Assembly: GCA_025056865.1 (NCBI GenBank) | Contig: JANWVO010000054.1 | Coordinates: 85,443-149,442, forward strand | Length of the DNA stretch: 64,000 nucleotides | Origin: Bryobacteraceae bacterium | GTDB lineage: Bacteria; Acidobacteriota; Terriglobia; Bryobacterales; Bryobacteraceae | Reading direction: 5' to 3' | Part shown: one piece after another, positions 27,257-36,240 of the stretch | Layout: each line of letters opens with the position of its first letter | Numbering within the stretch: the stretch's first letter is position 1 | The notes under the pieces: model-generated | Database searches by the model: none | The model's input: only the letters and a program-made list of their open reading frames with translations | What the model was told of the DNA's origin: nothing | Program-made: the position numbers and the translations under genes

Positions 27257-29751
27257 CAGCGTCCCCAGTAGCTGCGCACGGGCGGCGGCGGATCGCCGCC
27301 GCGGAGCGCGCGCCACAGGATTTCGTTCATTTCGTCATCGTCGATGCGGTCGGCTTCGCTCAGGTCGAGCTTCGCCGAGCGGGCGGCCAGCGGCGAAGCC
27401 GCCGGGTTGCGCTCATCCAGCGGGATGCGCGGCTTCTCCGCCGTGTAGGGGCGCGGATCCGGCTTCGCATGGAAGGCGTTCCACATCGGCCGCGCGGTGG
27501 CGTCGTGGATCGTCATCGGCCGCAGGCCGAGGATATGCTCCATTGTGCGAAGCATGCTGACGGTGTTGTACATGGTCGAGTCGATGCCGCGCCCGCGCGT
27601 GTAGGGCGAAAGCACGAACGCCGGCGCGCGGTGCGAGTCCACGTGATCGGAGCCGTTCTGCGCATCGTCCTCGAGCACGAAGATCGCCGTGGCAGGCCAG
27701 AATTTCGTTTTTGACACGGCTTCCACCAGCAGGCCCAGCGCATAGTCATTGTCCGCCACGGCCGATTTCGGCGCGATCCTGCCCGGGGTGACGCCGGACG
27801 TGTGGTCATTGCCGAGGCGGATGGTCATGAAGCGCGGCATCTCGCCCCGGCGCTCGAACTCAGCCAGGTCCCGGAGGAAGACCTTCACGCGCTCGACGTC
27901 CGGGTAGTCCATGTCGAAGCCGCGGAAGTCCATATTGGTATGCTGCGCCAGCGAAGGGTCGCGCACGGCGGCGATCTGGCGGCCAGAGGCCGGCGCCGGC
28001 GTGATGTTGGTCACCCACCAGCCGTAGTTGCGGAAGCTGAGCCCCGCCTGGAGCGCGTTGCTCCAGATGTAGCCTGCCGGAGGCAGGGCGGCGCGCTCGC
28101 CGCCCTCGTAGTCGTAATGGCGGCGGCGGGCCGCATAGGAGTTCGGCCACATGCGCTGCACATAGGCGGGCGCGATGGCAGCGCTGGACCAGTTGTGCCC
28201 GTCGGCGCTGACATCGGCGTTCACATAGAAGTTGTCGAGCAGGACGAATTCGCGGGCGAGCTTGTGGTGGTTCGGCGTGACCTCCTCGCCGAACAGGGTC
28301 AGCGAGGGATCGCCGTTGCCGATGCCCAGATCGCCAAGGATCTGGTCGTAGGTCCGGTTCTCCTTGACGACGTAGATGACGTGGCGGATAGGGCACTCGC
28401 TGCCGCCGCGCTCCAGCGGATGCCCCTTCGGCGGGGCAAGCAGGGCGCGCGTCCGCCGCCACGGGCTGTTTTCGAGCACCTGCGCGGTGTAGTCCGCCAT
28501 CTTCTCCGCCGGCGGCTCATCGAGCAGCGTGGCGCTGCCGCGCTGGATGGCCGCCACGTACTGCACGGCCACATTGCCTTCGTGGACCACCGCGCGGCGC
28601 ACCAGCGGATTCGGCCCTTCCGGGTTCGGATACGAGCGCGCGCCGCGGCCGTTGAGCACGATCAGCCGGCCGCCAGGCAGCACGCGTGCCGCCAGCGGAT
28701 ACCATCCCACCGGCAGGAAGCCTTCCACCACGCTTCTGCGCCCGCTCAGGTCGACGCGCGCCACGGCATTGGCATCCGAGCAGACCACATAGAGCCGCTC
28801 CTCGTCCGGCGAAAGCGCCAGCGCGCTCGGCGTCATGCCGGCGATCTCGGGAAAATCGGGGAACAGCGCCACGCTGATCGACTCCACGCGCCGCAGCAGC
28901 CCCCCGGCGGTGAGGCCGAACACCTGGACGAGATTCGTGCCGGAAACGGCGACGAACAGCCGCGCCGTGTAGGGCAGCGGCTCCTCGCCCGCTTCGACCG
29001 GCACAGGCTTGAGCCGCCACACCATGTCCATGGGCTGAGGCCCGGTGGAATAGCGCGCCACCTCCTCGCCCGAGTCCGCATAGTGCTGCCGCAGCGTGCC
29101 GTCGCCCCAGCCCGTGACGAAGAAGCTCTTGCCGTCCGGGTGGAACAGGATGCGGTAGGGCCGGTGCGCTGTCTTCCACTGCTCGATCACCATGCCCGAC
29201 TGCGGATTGATAACGAGGATCTGGTCGCGATGCAGCGCCGCCACGTAGAGAAGCCGGCCGTCGGGCGAGAGGGCTACGTCGCCCAGGAAGTCCGTGTGCC
29301 TGCGCTCTTTCTCTGCCACCACGGCGAATTCCCGCCGCCGCTCCAGCCGGCCCTCCGGCGAAAGGGCAAGCTCGTAAACCGCGGCGCGCGATCCGCCGCT
29401 GACGTAAAGAACGTTGCCGCCGGGCGCGAAGGCGAGGCCGAGCCATGCGTCCGGCAGCGTCACTTCGGAAACTTTGGCGAGCGTCGCCGGGTGGTGGATG
29501 CTCACCGTCGGGGGCAGATATCCGCCCTGAAGAATGGCGAGCCAGCGGCCATCCGGCGACAGGGCGCTGGCCATGGGAAACGTGCTGAGCGGAATCTGCT
29601 GCCCTGCCGGGCGCAGCACCCAGCCCGAATTGAGCAGGAACCCGCCGCCCGGCAAGGGCCCCACCCGTTCCGGTTCGCCCTGCCAGGACACCAGCAAAGC
29701 GGCGGGGAGAAGCAGCAACGTGATGGCTGCGGCTCGTCGGGAGACTCTCAT
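27256..29751 (-). CDS. Beta-propeller fused to phosphoesterase (copy 2)
   Basis: This is an 831-residue secreted protein. The N-terminus MRVSRRAAAITLLLLPAALLVS is a signal peptide. A propeller with blades such as ASALSPDGRWLAILQGGYLPP and DVALSPDGRLLYVAALH spans about residues 35-430. The phosphoesterase domain has HVIYVVKENRTYDQILGD, TPNHHKLAREFVLLDNFYVN and LEDDAQNGSDHVDSHRAP, the same landmarks as the copy at 8365-11055. The divergence between the two copies suggests an old duplication. It overlaps nadE (ATGA) and the GH57 gene (one base), so all three are one transcript. The ORF extends upstream through nadE, but that part is a shadow. The substrate is unknown. Confidence 0.82.
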   Translation of the reverse strand: MRVSRRAAAITLLLLPAALLVSWQGEPERVGPLPGGGFLLNSGWVLRPAGQQIPLSTFPMASALSPDGRWLAILQGGYLPPTVSIHHPATLAKVSEVTLPDAWLGLAFAPGGNVLYVSGGSRAAVYELALSPEGRLERRREFAVVAEKERRHTDFLGDVALSPDGRLLYVAALHRDQILVINPQSGMVIEQWKTAHRPYRILFHPDGKSFFVTGWGDGTLRQHYADSGEEVARYSTGPQPMDMVWRLKPVPVEAGEEPLPYTARLFVAVSGTNLVQVFGLTAGGLLRRVESISVALFPDFPEIAGMTPSALALSPDEERLYVVCSDANAVARVDLSGRRSVVEGFLPVGWYPLAARVLPGGRLIVLNGRGARSYPNPEGPNPLVRRAVVHEGNVAVQYVAAIQRGSATLLDEPPAEKMADYTAQVLENSPWRRTRALLAPPKGHPLERGGSECPIRHVIYVVKENRTYDQILGDLGIGNGDPSLTLFGEEVTPNHHKLAREFVLLDNFYVNADVSADGHNWSSAAIAPAYVQRMWPNSYAARRRHYDYEGGERAALPPAGYIWSNALQAGLSFRNYGWWVTNITPAPASGRQIAAVRDPSLAQHTNMDFRGFDMDYPDVERVKVFLRDLAEFERRGEMPRFMTIRLGNDHTSGVTPGRIAPKSAVADNDYALGLLVEAVSKTKFWPATAIFVLEDDAQNGSDHVDSHRAPAFVLSPYTRGRGIDSTMYNTVSMLRTMEHILGLRPMTIHDATARPMWNAFHAKPDPRPYTAEKPRIPLDERNPAASPLAARSAKLDLSEADRIDDDEMNEILWRALRGGDPPPPVRSYWGR

Positions 29752-31397
29752 TCGGAAAACCTTTGCGCGATCGGATAGCGGCGGCCCATGCCGAAGGCCT
29801 TCGTGGTCACCTTCAGGCCCGGAGCCGCCTGCTGCCGCTTGTATTCGTTGCGGTCCACCGTATTGATGATGCTGCGGACGAGCTCGAGCGGCTGCCGGAG
29901 TTCTGCGGCTATCTCGGCCGGCGACTTCAGCTCTTCGATGTACGCCTTCAGGATCGGGTCGAGGATCTCGTACTCGGGCAGGGAGTCGGAGTCCTTCTGG
30001 TTGGGGCGAAGCTCGGCCGAGGGCGGCTTGACAAAGACGTTTTCGGGGATCGTGCCGGGCCGGCGCGTGTTCACCAGCCGGGACAGCCTGTAGACCATCG
30101 TCTTCGGAACGTCGCTGATGACGGACAGCCCGCCCGCCATGTCGCCGTAAAGCGTGCAATAGCCCATGGCGATTTCGCTCTTGTTGCCGGTGGTGAGCAC
30201 GAGCGAGCCCCATTTGTTCGAAAGCGCCATCAGGACGAGCCCGCGCAGGCGGGACTGTATGTTTTCTTCCGTGACGTCCGGAGGCGCGCCGCGGAAGACG
30301 GGCGCAAGCGTTTCGAGCACGGTGCGGTAGGCGGGCGTGATGGGGATCACTTCGAAGCGGATGCCGAGGTTCTGCGCCAGAGCGCGGGCGTCGGTGAGGC
30401 TGTGATCGGAAGAGAACGGGCCCGGCATGGAGACGCCGGTGACGTGGTCCGGCCCGATGGCGTCCGTGGCGATGGCGGCCACCAGCGAAGAATCGATGCC
30501 GCCGCTCAGCCCAACCAGCACGCTGCGGAAGCCGCACTTGCGGATGTAGTCCCGCGTGCCAAGCACGAGCGCGTCATAGGCAGCCTCCAGCTCGTCGGCG
30601 TGCGTCTCGCGCAGATCGCCCTGGCCGGAGCGGACATCGAAGAAGATGATGTCCTCGCGGAAAGAGGGCGCGGCGGCGGCAACCCGTCCGTCGGCTGCGG
30701 CGACGAAGCTCGAGCCATCGAAGATGAGCTGATCGTTGCCGCCCACCATGTTCACGTAGACGTGCGGCCGCTGGTGCCGGTGCGCCATGGCGGAAAACAT
30801 CTGGCGGCGCAGCGCGCGCTTGGTCATGTCATATGGCGAGCCGTTGATGGAAAGGATGACCTCGGCGCCCTGCCGCACCAGCGATTCCACGGGGTCGCGG
30901 TCGTACAGGGGCCGCTCCCAGAACTGCTTGTCGTTCCACGCGTCCTCGCAGATGGTGATGCCGAGCCGCAGGCCGCGGAAGCCGCAGACCGACTGCGAGG
31001 CGGCGGGCTGGAAATAGCGCCCCTCGTCGAACACGTCGTAGGTGGGCAGCAGCATCTTGGACTGCGTGAAGACGACGCGCCCGTTTTCGATCAACGCCGC
31101 CGAGTTGGCAGCCGGGCGGCGCGAGCCTTCCGGCGCCACGCCCACATACCCGACGACGAGCCCGCAGGAGAGGCCGGCGGCGGAAGCGGCAAGCTGCTCG
31201 AGGGCGGCGACGGAGCGCTCCCGGAAGGAGGCCTTCTCGAGCAGGTCGCGCGGGGGATATCCAGTAAGCGCGAGTTCCGGGAAGACGGCCAGATCCGCCC
31301 CGCCTGCGGCGGCGCGGCGGGCGAATTCCAGGATCAGCCCGGCGTTGCCCTCCAGGTCGCCGACGGTCGGGTTGATCTGGCAAAGAGCAATGCGCAT
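29748..31397 (-). CDS. nadE: Glutamine-dependent NAD+ synthase
   Basis: This 549-residue two-domain enzyme starts MRIALCQINPTVGDLEGN. Residues 1 to about 260 are a nitrilase-type glutaminase with catalytic Glu in FPELALTGYPPRDLL and Cys in GITICEDAWNDKQFW. The ammonia-dependent synthetase follows from about residue 280, with the P-loop GLSGGIDSSLVAAIATDAIG. The synthetase part also has LVLTTGNKSEIAMGYCTLYGDMAGG and the C-terminal PPSAELRPNQKDSDSLP. It amidates nicotinate adenine dinucleotide to NAD+. It leads the minus-strand operon with the phosphoesterase and GH57 genes. The functional link among the three is not obvious. Confidence 0.95.
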   Translation of the reverse strand: MRIALCQINPTVGDLEGNAGLILEFARRAAAGGADLAVFPELALTGYPPRDLLEKASFRERSVAALEQLAASAAGLSCGLVVGYVGVAPEGSRRPAANSAALIENGRVVFTQSKMLLPTYDVFDEGRYFQPAASQSVCGFRGLRLGITICEDAWNDKQFWERPLYDRDPVESLVRQGAEVILSINGSPYDMTKRALRRQMFSAMAHRHQRPHVYVNMVGGNDQLIFDGSSFVAAADGRVAAAAPSFREDIIFFDVRSGQGDLRETHADELEAAYDALVLGTRDYIRKCGFRSVLVGLSGGIDSSLVAAIATDAIGPDHVTGVSMPGPFSSDHSLTDARALAQNLGIRFEVIPITPAYRTVLETLAPVFRGAPPDVTEENIQSRLRGLVLMALSNKWGSLVLTTGNKSEIAMGYCTLYGDMAGGLSVISDVPKTMVYRLSRLVNTRRPGTIPENVFVKPPSAELRPNQKDSDSLPEYEILDPILKAYIEELKSPAEIAAELRQPLELVRSIINTVDRNEYKRQQAAPGLKVTTKAFGMGRRYPIAQRFSE

Positions 31398-31473
31398 AGT
31401 AGAGGGATAGATCTTTTATTGTACCCGCGCGGGGCTCCTGGGCCTGCGCGGCGCGTGGGGAGGTTGAAGCCGT

Positions 31474-32034
31474 ATGAGGAATTGCAGGGTGTTGCTGATG
31501 GCCGTGCTGATCGTGCTGGGAGTCAACGGCCAGGGGATCGGCGACGGGCCGGTGCCCGTGCCCTCGCGTCTGGTGAAGTATCTCGACCTGAACCGCGATC
31601 AGATGCTGGAGCTCGGGCGTCTCCAATTGGAATGGCAGCGCTATCTGGCCTCCAAGTCGCGCCGGGTGGCGCAGGTGGAGCGTGAAATCCGCGATGTGAC
31701 GCTGGCTCCGGTTATTGACCCGTCCGCGCTGGGCGTGCGCTACATGGAGCTGGAGGCTATCTGCCGCGAGGCGCGCGACACGGAGACGAAGATCCGGGAC
31801 CGGGCGCGGAAACTGCTTACCGATGCGCAACGGACGAAGCTCGGCGCCCTGGAGCAGGCCTACCGTCTGCTACCGGAAATTGCAGAGGCGGACACATTCC
31901 TTCTGATCGATGCGCCGCTGCCGGGACTGAACCTTGGCCTGCTCGGATCGCAGGCGTCCCGCGACTATCCGGGCTGCCGGTTCCCGGCTGGACGGACCGC
32001 CTCGCCCGCCGCCGCCATGGATCCTGACATCTGA
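31474..32034 (+). CDS. Secreted Spy/CpxP-like helical protein
   Basis: This is a 186-residue protein. The signal peptide VLLMAVLIVLGVNGQ is followed by an all-helical region with LTxxQ-like spacing: KYLDLNRDQMLELGRLQLEWQRYLASKSRRVAQVEREI and KLLTDAQRTKLGALEQAYRLL. This pattern resembles Spy/CpxP/LTXXQ periplasmic chaperones, which form arch-shaped dimers. The tail (SRDYPGCRFPAGRT) is disordered. The match is by pattern only, so chaperone function is a guess. It is divergent from nadE and 90 bases upstream of the S55 protease, which could make the three plus-strand secreted proteins one unit. Confidence 0.6.
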   Translation: MRNCRVLLMAVLIVLGVNGQGIGDGPVPVPSRLVKYLDLNRDQMLELGRLQLEWQRYLASKSRRVAQVEREIRDVTLAPVIDPSALGVRYMELEAICREARDTETKIRDRARKLLTDAQRTKLGALEQAYRLLPEIAEADTFLLIDAPLPGLNLGLLGSQASRDYPGCRFPAGRTASPAAAMDPDI

Positions 32035-32124
32035 GCGGAACAGCAGGCCGTGCTGCTGCATCCAAGAAAAGTAACCGATAATTGAGTTAGAGCTGGAACA
32101 GGGCAGCACGGAAAGAGAGCTGGC

Positions 32125-34008
32125 ATGAAGATTCTCAGGGCGGCGCTATGCGTGTATGCCGCCGCGGCCTGTGCGGCGGCACAGGGAACCAACGGCAATG
32201 AGATGGCGGGCTTCCGCCACAGCCCGTACGGCGAAGCGCCCGCATGGCATGGGGAACCGCCCGCACGGCCGGCGGCGGGCCCGGTGGAGATCCTGAAAAC
32301 CAGCGAGATCCGCCCCGGCATGAAGGGCGTAGCCTGGACCGTGTTCCAGGGCTCTCACCCGGAGCCGGTTCCCGTCGAGATCATCGGCCTGTGGAAGAAC
32401 GCGTGGGGGCCGCGCCAGGACGTGATTCTCGCCAAACTGGGCGGCAAGGCGGCCCAGACCAATGTCGCGGGCGGCATGAGCGGCAGCCCGGTTTACGTCG
32501 ACGGCAAGCTGGTGGGGGCCATTGCGCTGCGCATCAGCGTGTTCTCTCCGGACGCCATCTGCGGCATCACGCCCATCGAGCAGATGCTCGAAATCAGCGC
32601 CATTGATGCTTCGCGCCCGCTCAACCAGAAGACACCCCAGACCATGATCGAGCGGGCGGAGCTCGTGCCGCCCGCATCGCTGCTCGGCGGCGGCGTGCGG
32701 CTGGTGCCCATCGAGACCCCGTTGGCCCTGGCGGGGTTCCATGAGTCCACGCTGCGCGACTTCCGGCCCTTCTTCGAGCAGATGGGCGTCACCGCCGTGC
32801 ACGGCGGCGCGGCGGGGGCCGTGTATGACCCGAAGCCCGCGCCCGGCTGGCAGAACGCGCTTCAGCCCGGCGAAGCGATTGCCGGCGTGCTGGTCAGCGG
32901 CGATATGACCGTCACCGGGCTGGGCACGGTCACCTACAACGACGGCAAACGCGTGCTCGGCTTCGGCCACAGCTTCTTCAATCTGGGGCCTGTAGACATG
33001 CCGATGGCGCGCGGCGAAGTGCTGATGGTGCTGAGCTCGCAGTTCCAGCCCAACAAGTTTGCCAACATGACCGAGATTGTCGGCGCGCTGCGCCAGGACC
33101 GCCATTCGGGCATCATGGGCGAGCTGGGCGCCGAGGCGCGGACCATTCCCGTATCGCTCAAGGTGCGCACGCAGCCGCTGCCCGGCGGGCCGGTGGAGGA
33201 AAAGAACTACCGCTTCAGCGTCTTCGTGCATCCGCGCTGGACGCCGTTCCTGATGATGCTCACCACGTACAACACGCTTCAGGACCTCAACTCGAGCGCC
33301 GCCGATGAAGCGACGTACCGGCTGGAGGGCACCGTGGAGTGCGAGGGGCTGGCGCCGCTGAAGCTTTCGACGATGATCGCCTCCGGCGCGGGCCCGATGC
33401 CCGCCCCCATGCAACTGGCCGCGTGGTGGGCCGACAAGTTCCAGCGCCTGTACCAGAGCCAGGACGGCGAGCCGCAGGTGAAGCGCGTCGAGGCGGTGCT
33501 CGAGATGCGCCCGCAGAAGCTGGAAGCGGTGATCGAGAGCGCCTGGCTGGACAGGTCGGAAGCCGCCCCCGGCGAGGAAGTCACTGCCCGCGTCGCGCTG
33601 CGGCCGTGGCGCGGAGAGCGCATCACGCAGGAGTTCCGTTTCCGTGTGCCCGCGAACCTGCCCCGCGGAGAACACCGCATCCTCATCAGCAACGCCGAGA
33701 CGCTGAACCGTCCCCAGGCGATGGCGGGCATGATGAACCGCCAGCTCGGCCTCGCTCAGACTGCCTCGCTGCTGGCGCAGGAGCGCAGCAACGACCGGCT
33801 CTACATCTCGCTGGTCACCAGCAAGCCCACGGTCTATGTGGAAGACCAGCCGATGCGCGACGTGCCCGCCAGCGTGTTGGCGGCCATGCAGAGCCCGCGC
33901 GGCCCGCAGCGCGCACTGGCAATGCCGGAAACCGTGCTGCCGTTGGGCGAGATCCCGCTCGGCAGCCTGGTGAGCGGCAGCGCCATGCTCCGGCTGAAAG
34001 TCGAATAG
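32125..34008 (+). CDS. SpoIVB-type (S55) serine peptidase domain protein
   Basis: This 627-residue protein is exported (signal MKILRAALCVYAAAACAAAQ). The S55 fold covers about residues 55-270. It starts KTSEIRPGMKGVAWTVFQG, has the catalytic-Ser motif GGMSGSPVY (Ser near 119), and contains the SpoIVB-like segment GLGTVTYNDGKRVLGFGHSF. In Bacillus, SpoIVB cleaves SpoIVFA to trigger sigma-K activation. This organism has no visible sporulation genes, so the domain presumably serves another periplasmic signal-cleaving or self-processing role. The C-terminal 300 residues are beta-rich and unrecognised. The beta-propeller gene starts 16 bases later, and the pair is likely functionally linked. Confidence 0.8.
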   Translation: MKILRAALCVYAAAACAAAQGTNGNEMAGFRHSPYGEAPAWHGEPPARPAAGPVEILKTSEIRPGMKGVAWTVFQGSHPEPVPVEIIGLWKNAWGPRQDVILAKLGGKAAQTNVAGGMSGSPVYVDGKLVGAIALRISVFSPDAICGITPIEQMLEISAIDASRPLNQKTPQTMIERAELVPPASLLGGGVRLVPIETPLALAGFHESTLRDFRPFFEQMGVTAVHGGAAGAVYDPKPAPGWQNALQPGEAIAGVLVSGDMTVTGLGTVTYNDGKRVLGFGHSFFNLGPVDMPMARGEVLMVLSSQFQPNKFANMTEIVGALRQDRHSGIMGELGAEARTIPVSLKVRTQPLPGGPVEEKNYRFSVFVHPRWTPFLMMLTTYNTLQDLNSSAADEATYRLEGTVECEGLAPLKLSTMIASGAGPMPAPMQLAAWWADKFQRLYQSQDGEPQVKRVEAVLEMRPQKLEAVIESAWLDRSEAAPGEEVTARVALRPWRGERITQEFRFRVPANLPRGEHRILISNAETLNRPQAMAGMMNRQLGLAQTASLLAQERSNDRLYISLVTSKPTVYVEDQPMRDVPASVLAAMQSPRGPQRALAMPETVLPLGEIPLGSLVSGSAMLRLKVE

Positions 34009-34023
34009 GAAAACACCCGCCTT

Positions 34024-36240
34024 ATGAAATCGATTCCCGTCTGGATTTGTGCGGCTGCGGCCGCGTGCACGGCCTGGGCCATCGAAACAAAGGTCTGGAA
34101 GCAGAGCGAGGCCGCCGATTTCGAGAAAGGGAAGCGGCAGGCGCTGGCATTGTCGAGCGATGGAGTGCTCAGCCTGGCGCCCGTCTGGAAGCAGCTTGCG
34201 GACCTGGAGACGCCCCTCGTCTGGAGCCTGCTGCCGGCGCAGGGCGGAGGCGTCTATGCGGGCGCGGGCGACGGCAAGGTGTACCGGATCGATGCGCAGG
34301 GCCGGCGCACGGTGTTCTCCGATCTGGGCAGCGGCGCGGTGTACGCGCTCGCTGCGGGGCCGGGCGGCGCCCTCTTTGCGGGTCTCAGCCCGGAGGGGAA
34401 GGTGTTCCGCATCGGCGCGGACGGCAAGGCTGTGCTGCACGCGCAGCTTGAGCCGCGCTACATCTGGGCGCTGGTTGCCGGCGAAGGCGGCGCGCTCTAT
34501 GCGGCCACCGGCGATCCGGGCCAGGTGGTGCGCATCGCGGCAGACGGCAAGGCATCCCTGTTTTTTGATGCCGCCGAGTCGCACGTGCGCGCGCTCGCCC
34601 GCGATGCAAAGGGCAATCTGATTGCCGGCACGGAGCCCGGCGGAGCCGTGCTTCGCATCGATGCAAAAGGCCAGGGATTTGTTTTGCACCAGACGGGCAA
34701 GCGCGAGGTGACAGCCCTGGCTGTGGCCCCGGACGGCACGGTCTACGCCGCTGCCGCGGGCGTGAGGCGGCCTCCCTCGGGCCAGCCCGCGCCTTCCTCC
34801 GTCACCGTGCAGACGGCGCAGGTGCAGGCGCAACCGGCGGCCCAGCCCCAGCAGCAGCCGCAGCCGCAAACGCAGCCAGCGCAGCAGCGGCAGCCGGCAG
34901 CCGCGCCTCCGCCCGCCATCGGTGTCGCCGCGCAGGCCGCGGGCAGCGAGATCTGGCGCATCGCCCCCGACGGCGAGCCGCGGCTCCTGTGGTCGAACAA
35001 TTCGGCCACCGTCTACGCGCTCGCGCTCGACGCGCAGGGGCGGCTGCTTGCAGGCGCAGGCAGCGATGGGGTCGTCTACCGGATCGACTCGCCGCAGACT
35101 CATACCACACTGGTGCAAGCGGATCCGCAGCAGATCACCGCGCTGGCGCCAGCGCCTGGAGGCGGCGTGCTGGCGGCCACGGCCAATCCGGGCATGGTCT
35201 TCCGGCTCGGCCCCGAGCTTGAAAAGTCCGGAACGCTGGAAAGCGAGGTGCTCGACGCGGGTGCCTTCACCTACTGGGGCCGGCTCCGGCACGAGGCAGA
35301 ACTCAATGGCGGGCGTGTGCGCATCGAGACGCGCAGCGGAAACGTCGAGGATCCCGGCAGGAATTGGAGCCCGTGGGAAGAAGTGAGCGTTGCGCGGGGA
35401 GAGCGCATCGCCTCGCCTCCGGCGCGCTTCCTGCAATACCGCGCGGTTCTGGAAGCGTCGCCCTCTGGCGCCAGCCCGGCGTTGCGGCTGGTGGAGGCCG
35501 CCTACCAGGCGAAGAACCTCGCTCCGGTGATCGAGAAGATCGAAATCACGCCCTTCAACTACAGGTTCCCGCCCCCGGGGGCCACGCTCACGGCCTCGAA
35601 GAACCTGACACTGCCCGCGCTCGGCTCTGCGCAACGGCGGCCCTCCGGCGCGGCCCAGCCCACGCCCACGGAGAATTCCTCGGTCACCATGAATTATGAG
35701 AAGGGGTGGATTGGCGTCCGCTGGCGCGCGCTCGACCCCAACAACGACGGTCTGGAAGCACGCATCGAGATCCGCGGCGAAGGCGAGCGCGAATGGAAGC
35801 TGCTCAAGGAAGGGCTGCGTGAGAGCCGCCATAGCTGGGACAGCACGGCATTCGCCGACGGCCGCTACCGCCTGCGCATCACGCTGAGCGACCGCCCGGA
35901 CAACTACCCGGGCGAGGAGCTGAGCGCGCAGATGGAAAGCGGAGACTTCCTGATCGACAACACGCCGCCGGAGATTCTCGACCTGTCAGCGCGGGCCGAG
36001 GGCAACCGCATTGTCGTGAAGTTCCGCCTGAAAGATGCGCTGTCCGCGCTCCAATACGCGGAACTCTCTGTCAATGGAGGGGACTGGCTGGACGCACAAC
36101 CCACAACACGCATCACCGATTCGCCGCAACACGAGTACGAAGTGTCGATTCCCAGGCCCTCGGGCAGCGAATTCGTCATCGCCGTCCGGGCTGCCGACGA
36201 ACGGGATAACGTGGCGGTCCGGAAGGTGCTCCTCCGTTGA
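34024..36240 (+). CDS. Secreted beta-propeller protein with PQA-rich insert
   Basis: This 738-residue protein has a signal peptide ([17 protein letters not shown]). Six or more short propeller-like repeats follow, with blades such as [40 protein letters not shown] and [20 protein letters not shown]. These cover about residues 70-400. They are interrupted by a Pro/Gln/Ala-rich insert ([19 protein letters not shown]) near residues 260-300. The C-terminal third (about residues 410-738) is predicted Ig/fibronectin-like, with [18 protein letters not shown] and [18 protein letters not shown]. It follows the S55 protease after 15 bases, so a secreted two-protein system is likely. Its function is unknown. 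The stop at 36240 overlaps the sulfatase pseudogene start. Confidence 0.75.
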   Translation: MKSIPVWICAAAAACTAWAIETKVWKQSEAADFEKGKRQALALSSDGVLSLAPVWKQLADLETPLVWSLLPAQGGGVYAGAGDGKVYRIDAQGRRTVFSDLGSGAVYALAAGPGGALFAGLSPEGKVFRIGADGKAVLHAQLEPRYIWALVAGEGGALYAATGDPGQVVRIAADGKASLFFDAAESHVRALARDAKGNLIAGTEPGGAVLRIDAKGQGFVLHQTGKREVTALAVAPDGTVYAAAAGVRRPPSGQPAPSSVTVQTAQVQAQPAAQPQQQPQPQTQPAQQRQPAAAPPPAIGVAAQAAGSEIWRIAPDGEPRLLWSNNSATVYALALDAQGRLLAGAGSDGVVYRIDSPQTHTTLVQADPQQITALAPAPGGGVLAATANPGMVFRLGPELEKSGTLESEVLDAGAFTYWGRLRHEAELNGGRVRIETRSGNVEDPGRNWSPWEEVSVARGERIASPPARFLQYRAVLEASPSGASPALRLVEAAYQAKNLAPVIEKIEITPFNYRFPPPGATLTASKNLTLPALGSAQRRPSGAAQPTPTENSSVTMNYEKGWIGVRWRALDPNNDGLEARIEIRGEGEREWKLLKEGLRESRHSWDSTAFADGRYRLRITLSDRPDNYPGEELSAQMESGDFLIDNTPPEILDLSARAEGNRIVVKFRLKDALSALQYAELSVNGGDWLDAQPTTRITDSPQHEYEVSIPRPSGSEFVIAVRAADERDNVAVRKVLLR

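Noticed and set aside
32146..35832. Minus-strand ORF (1228 residues) under the S55 and propeller genes
   Set aside because: It is antisense to two well-supported genes, and its repeats merely mirror the propeller.
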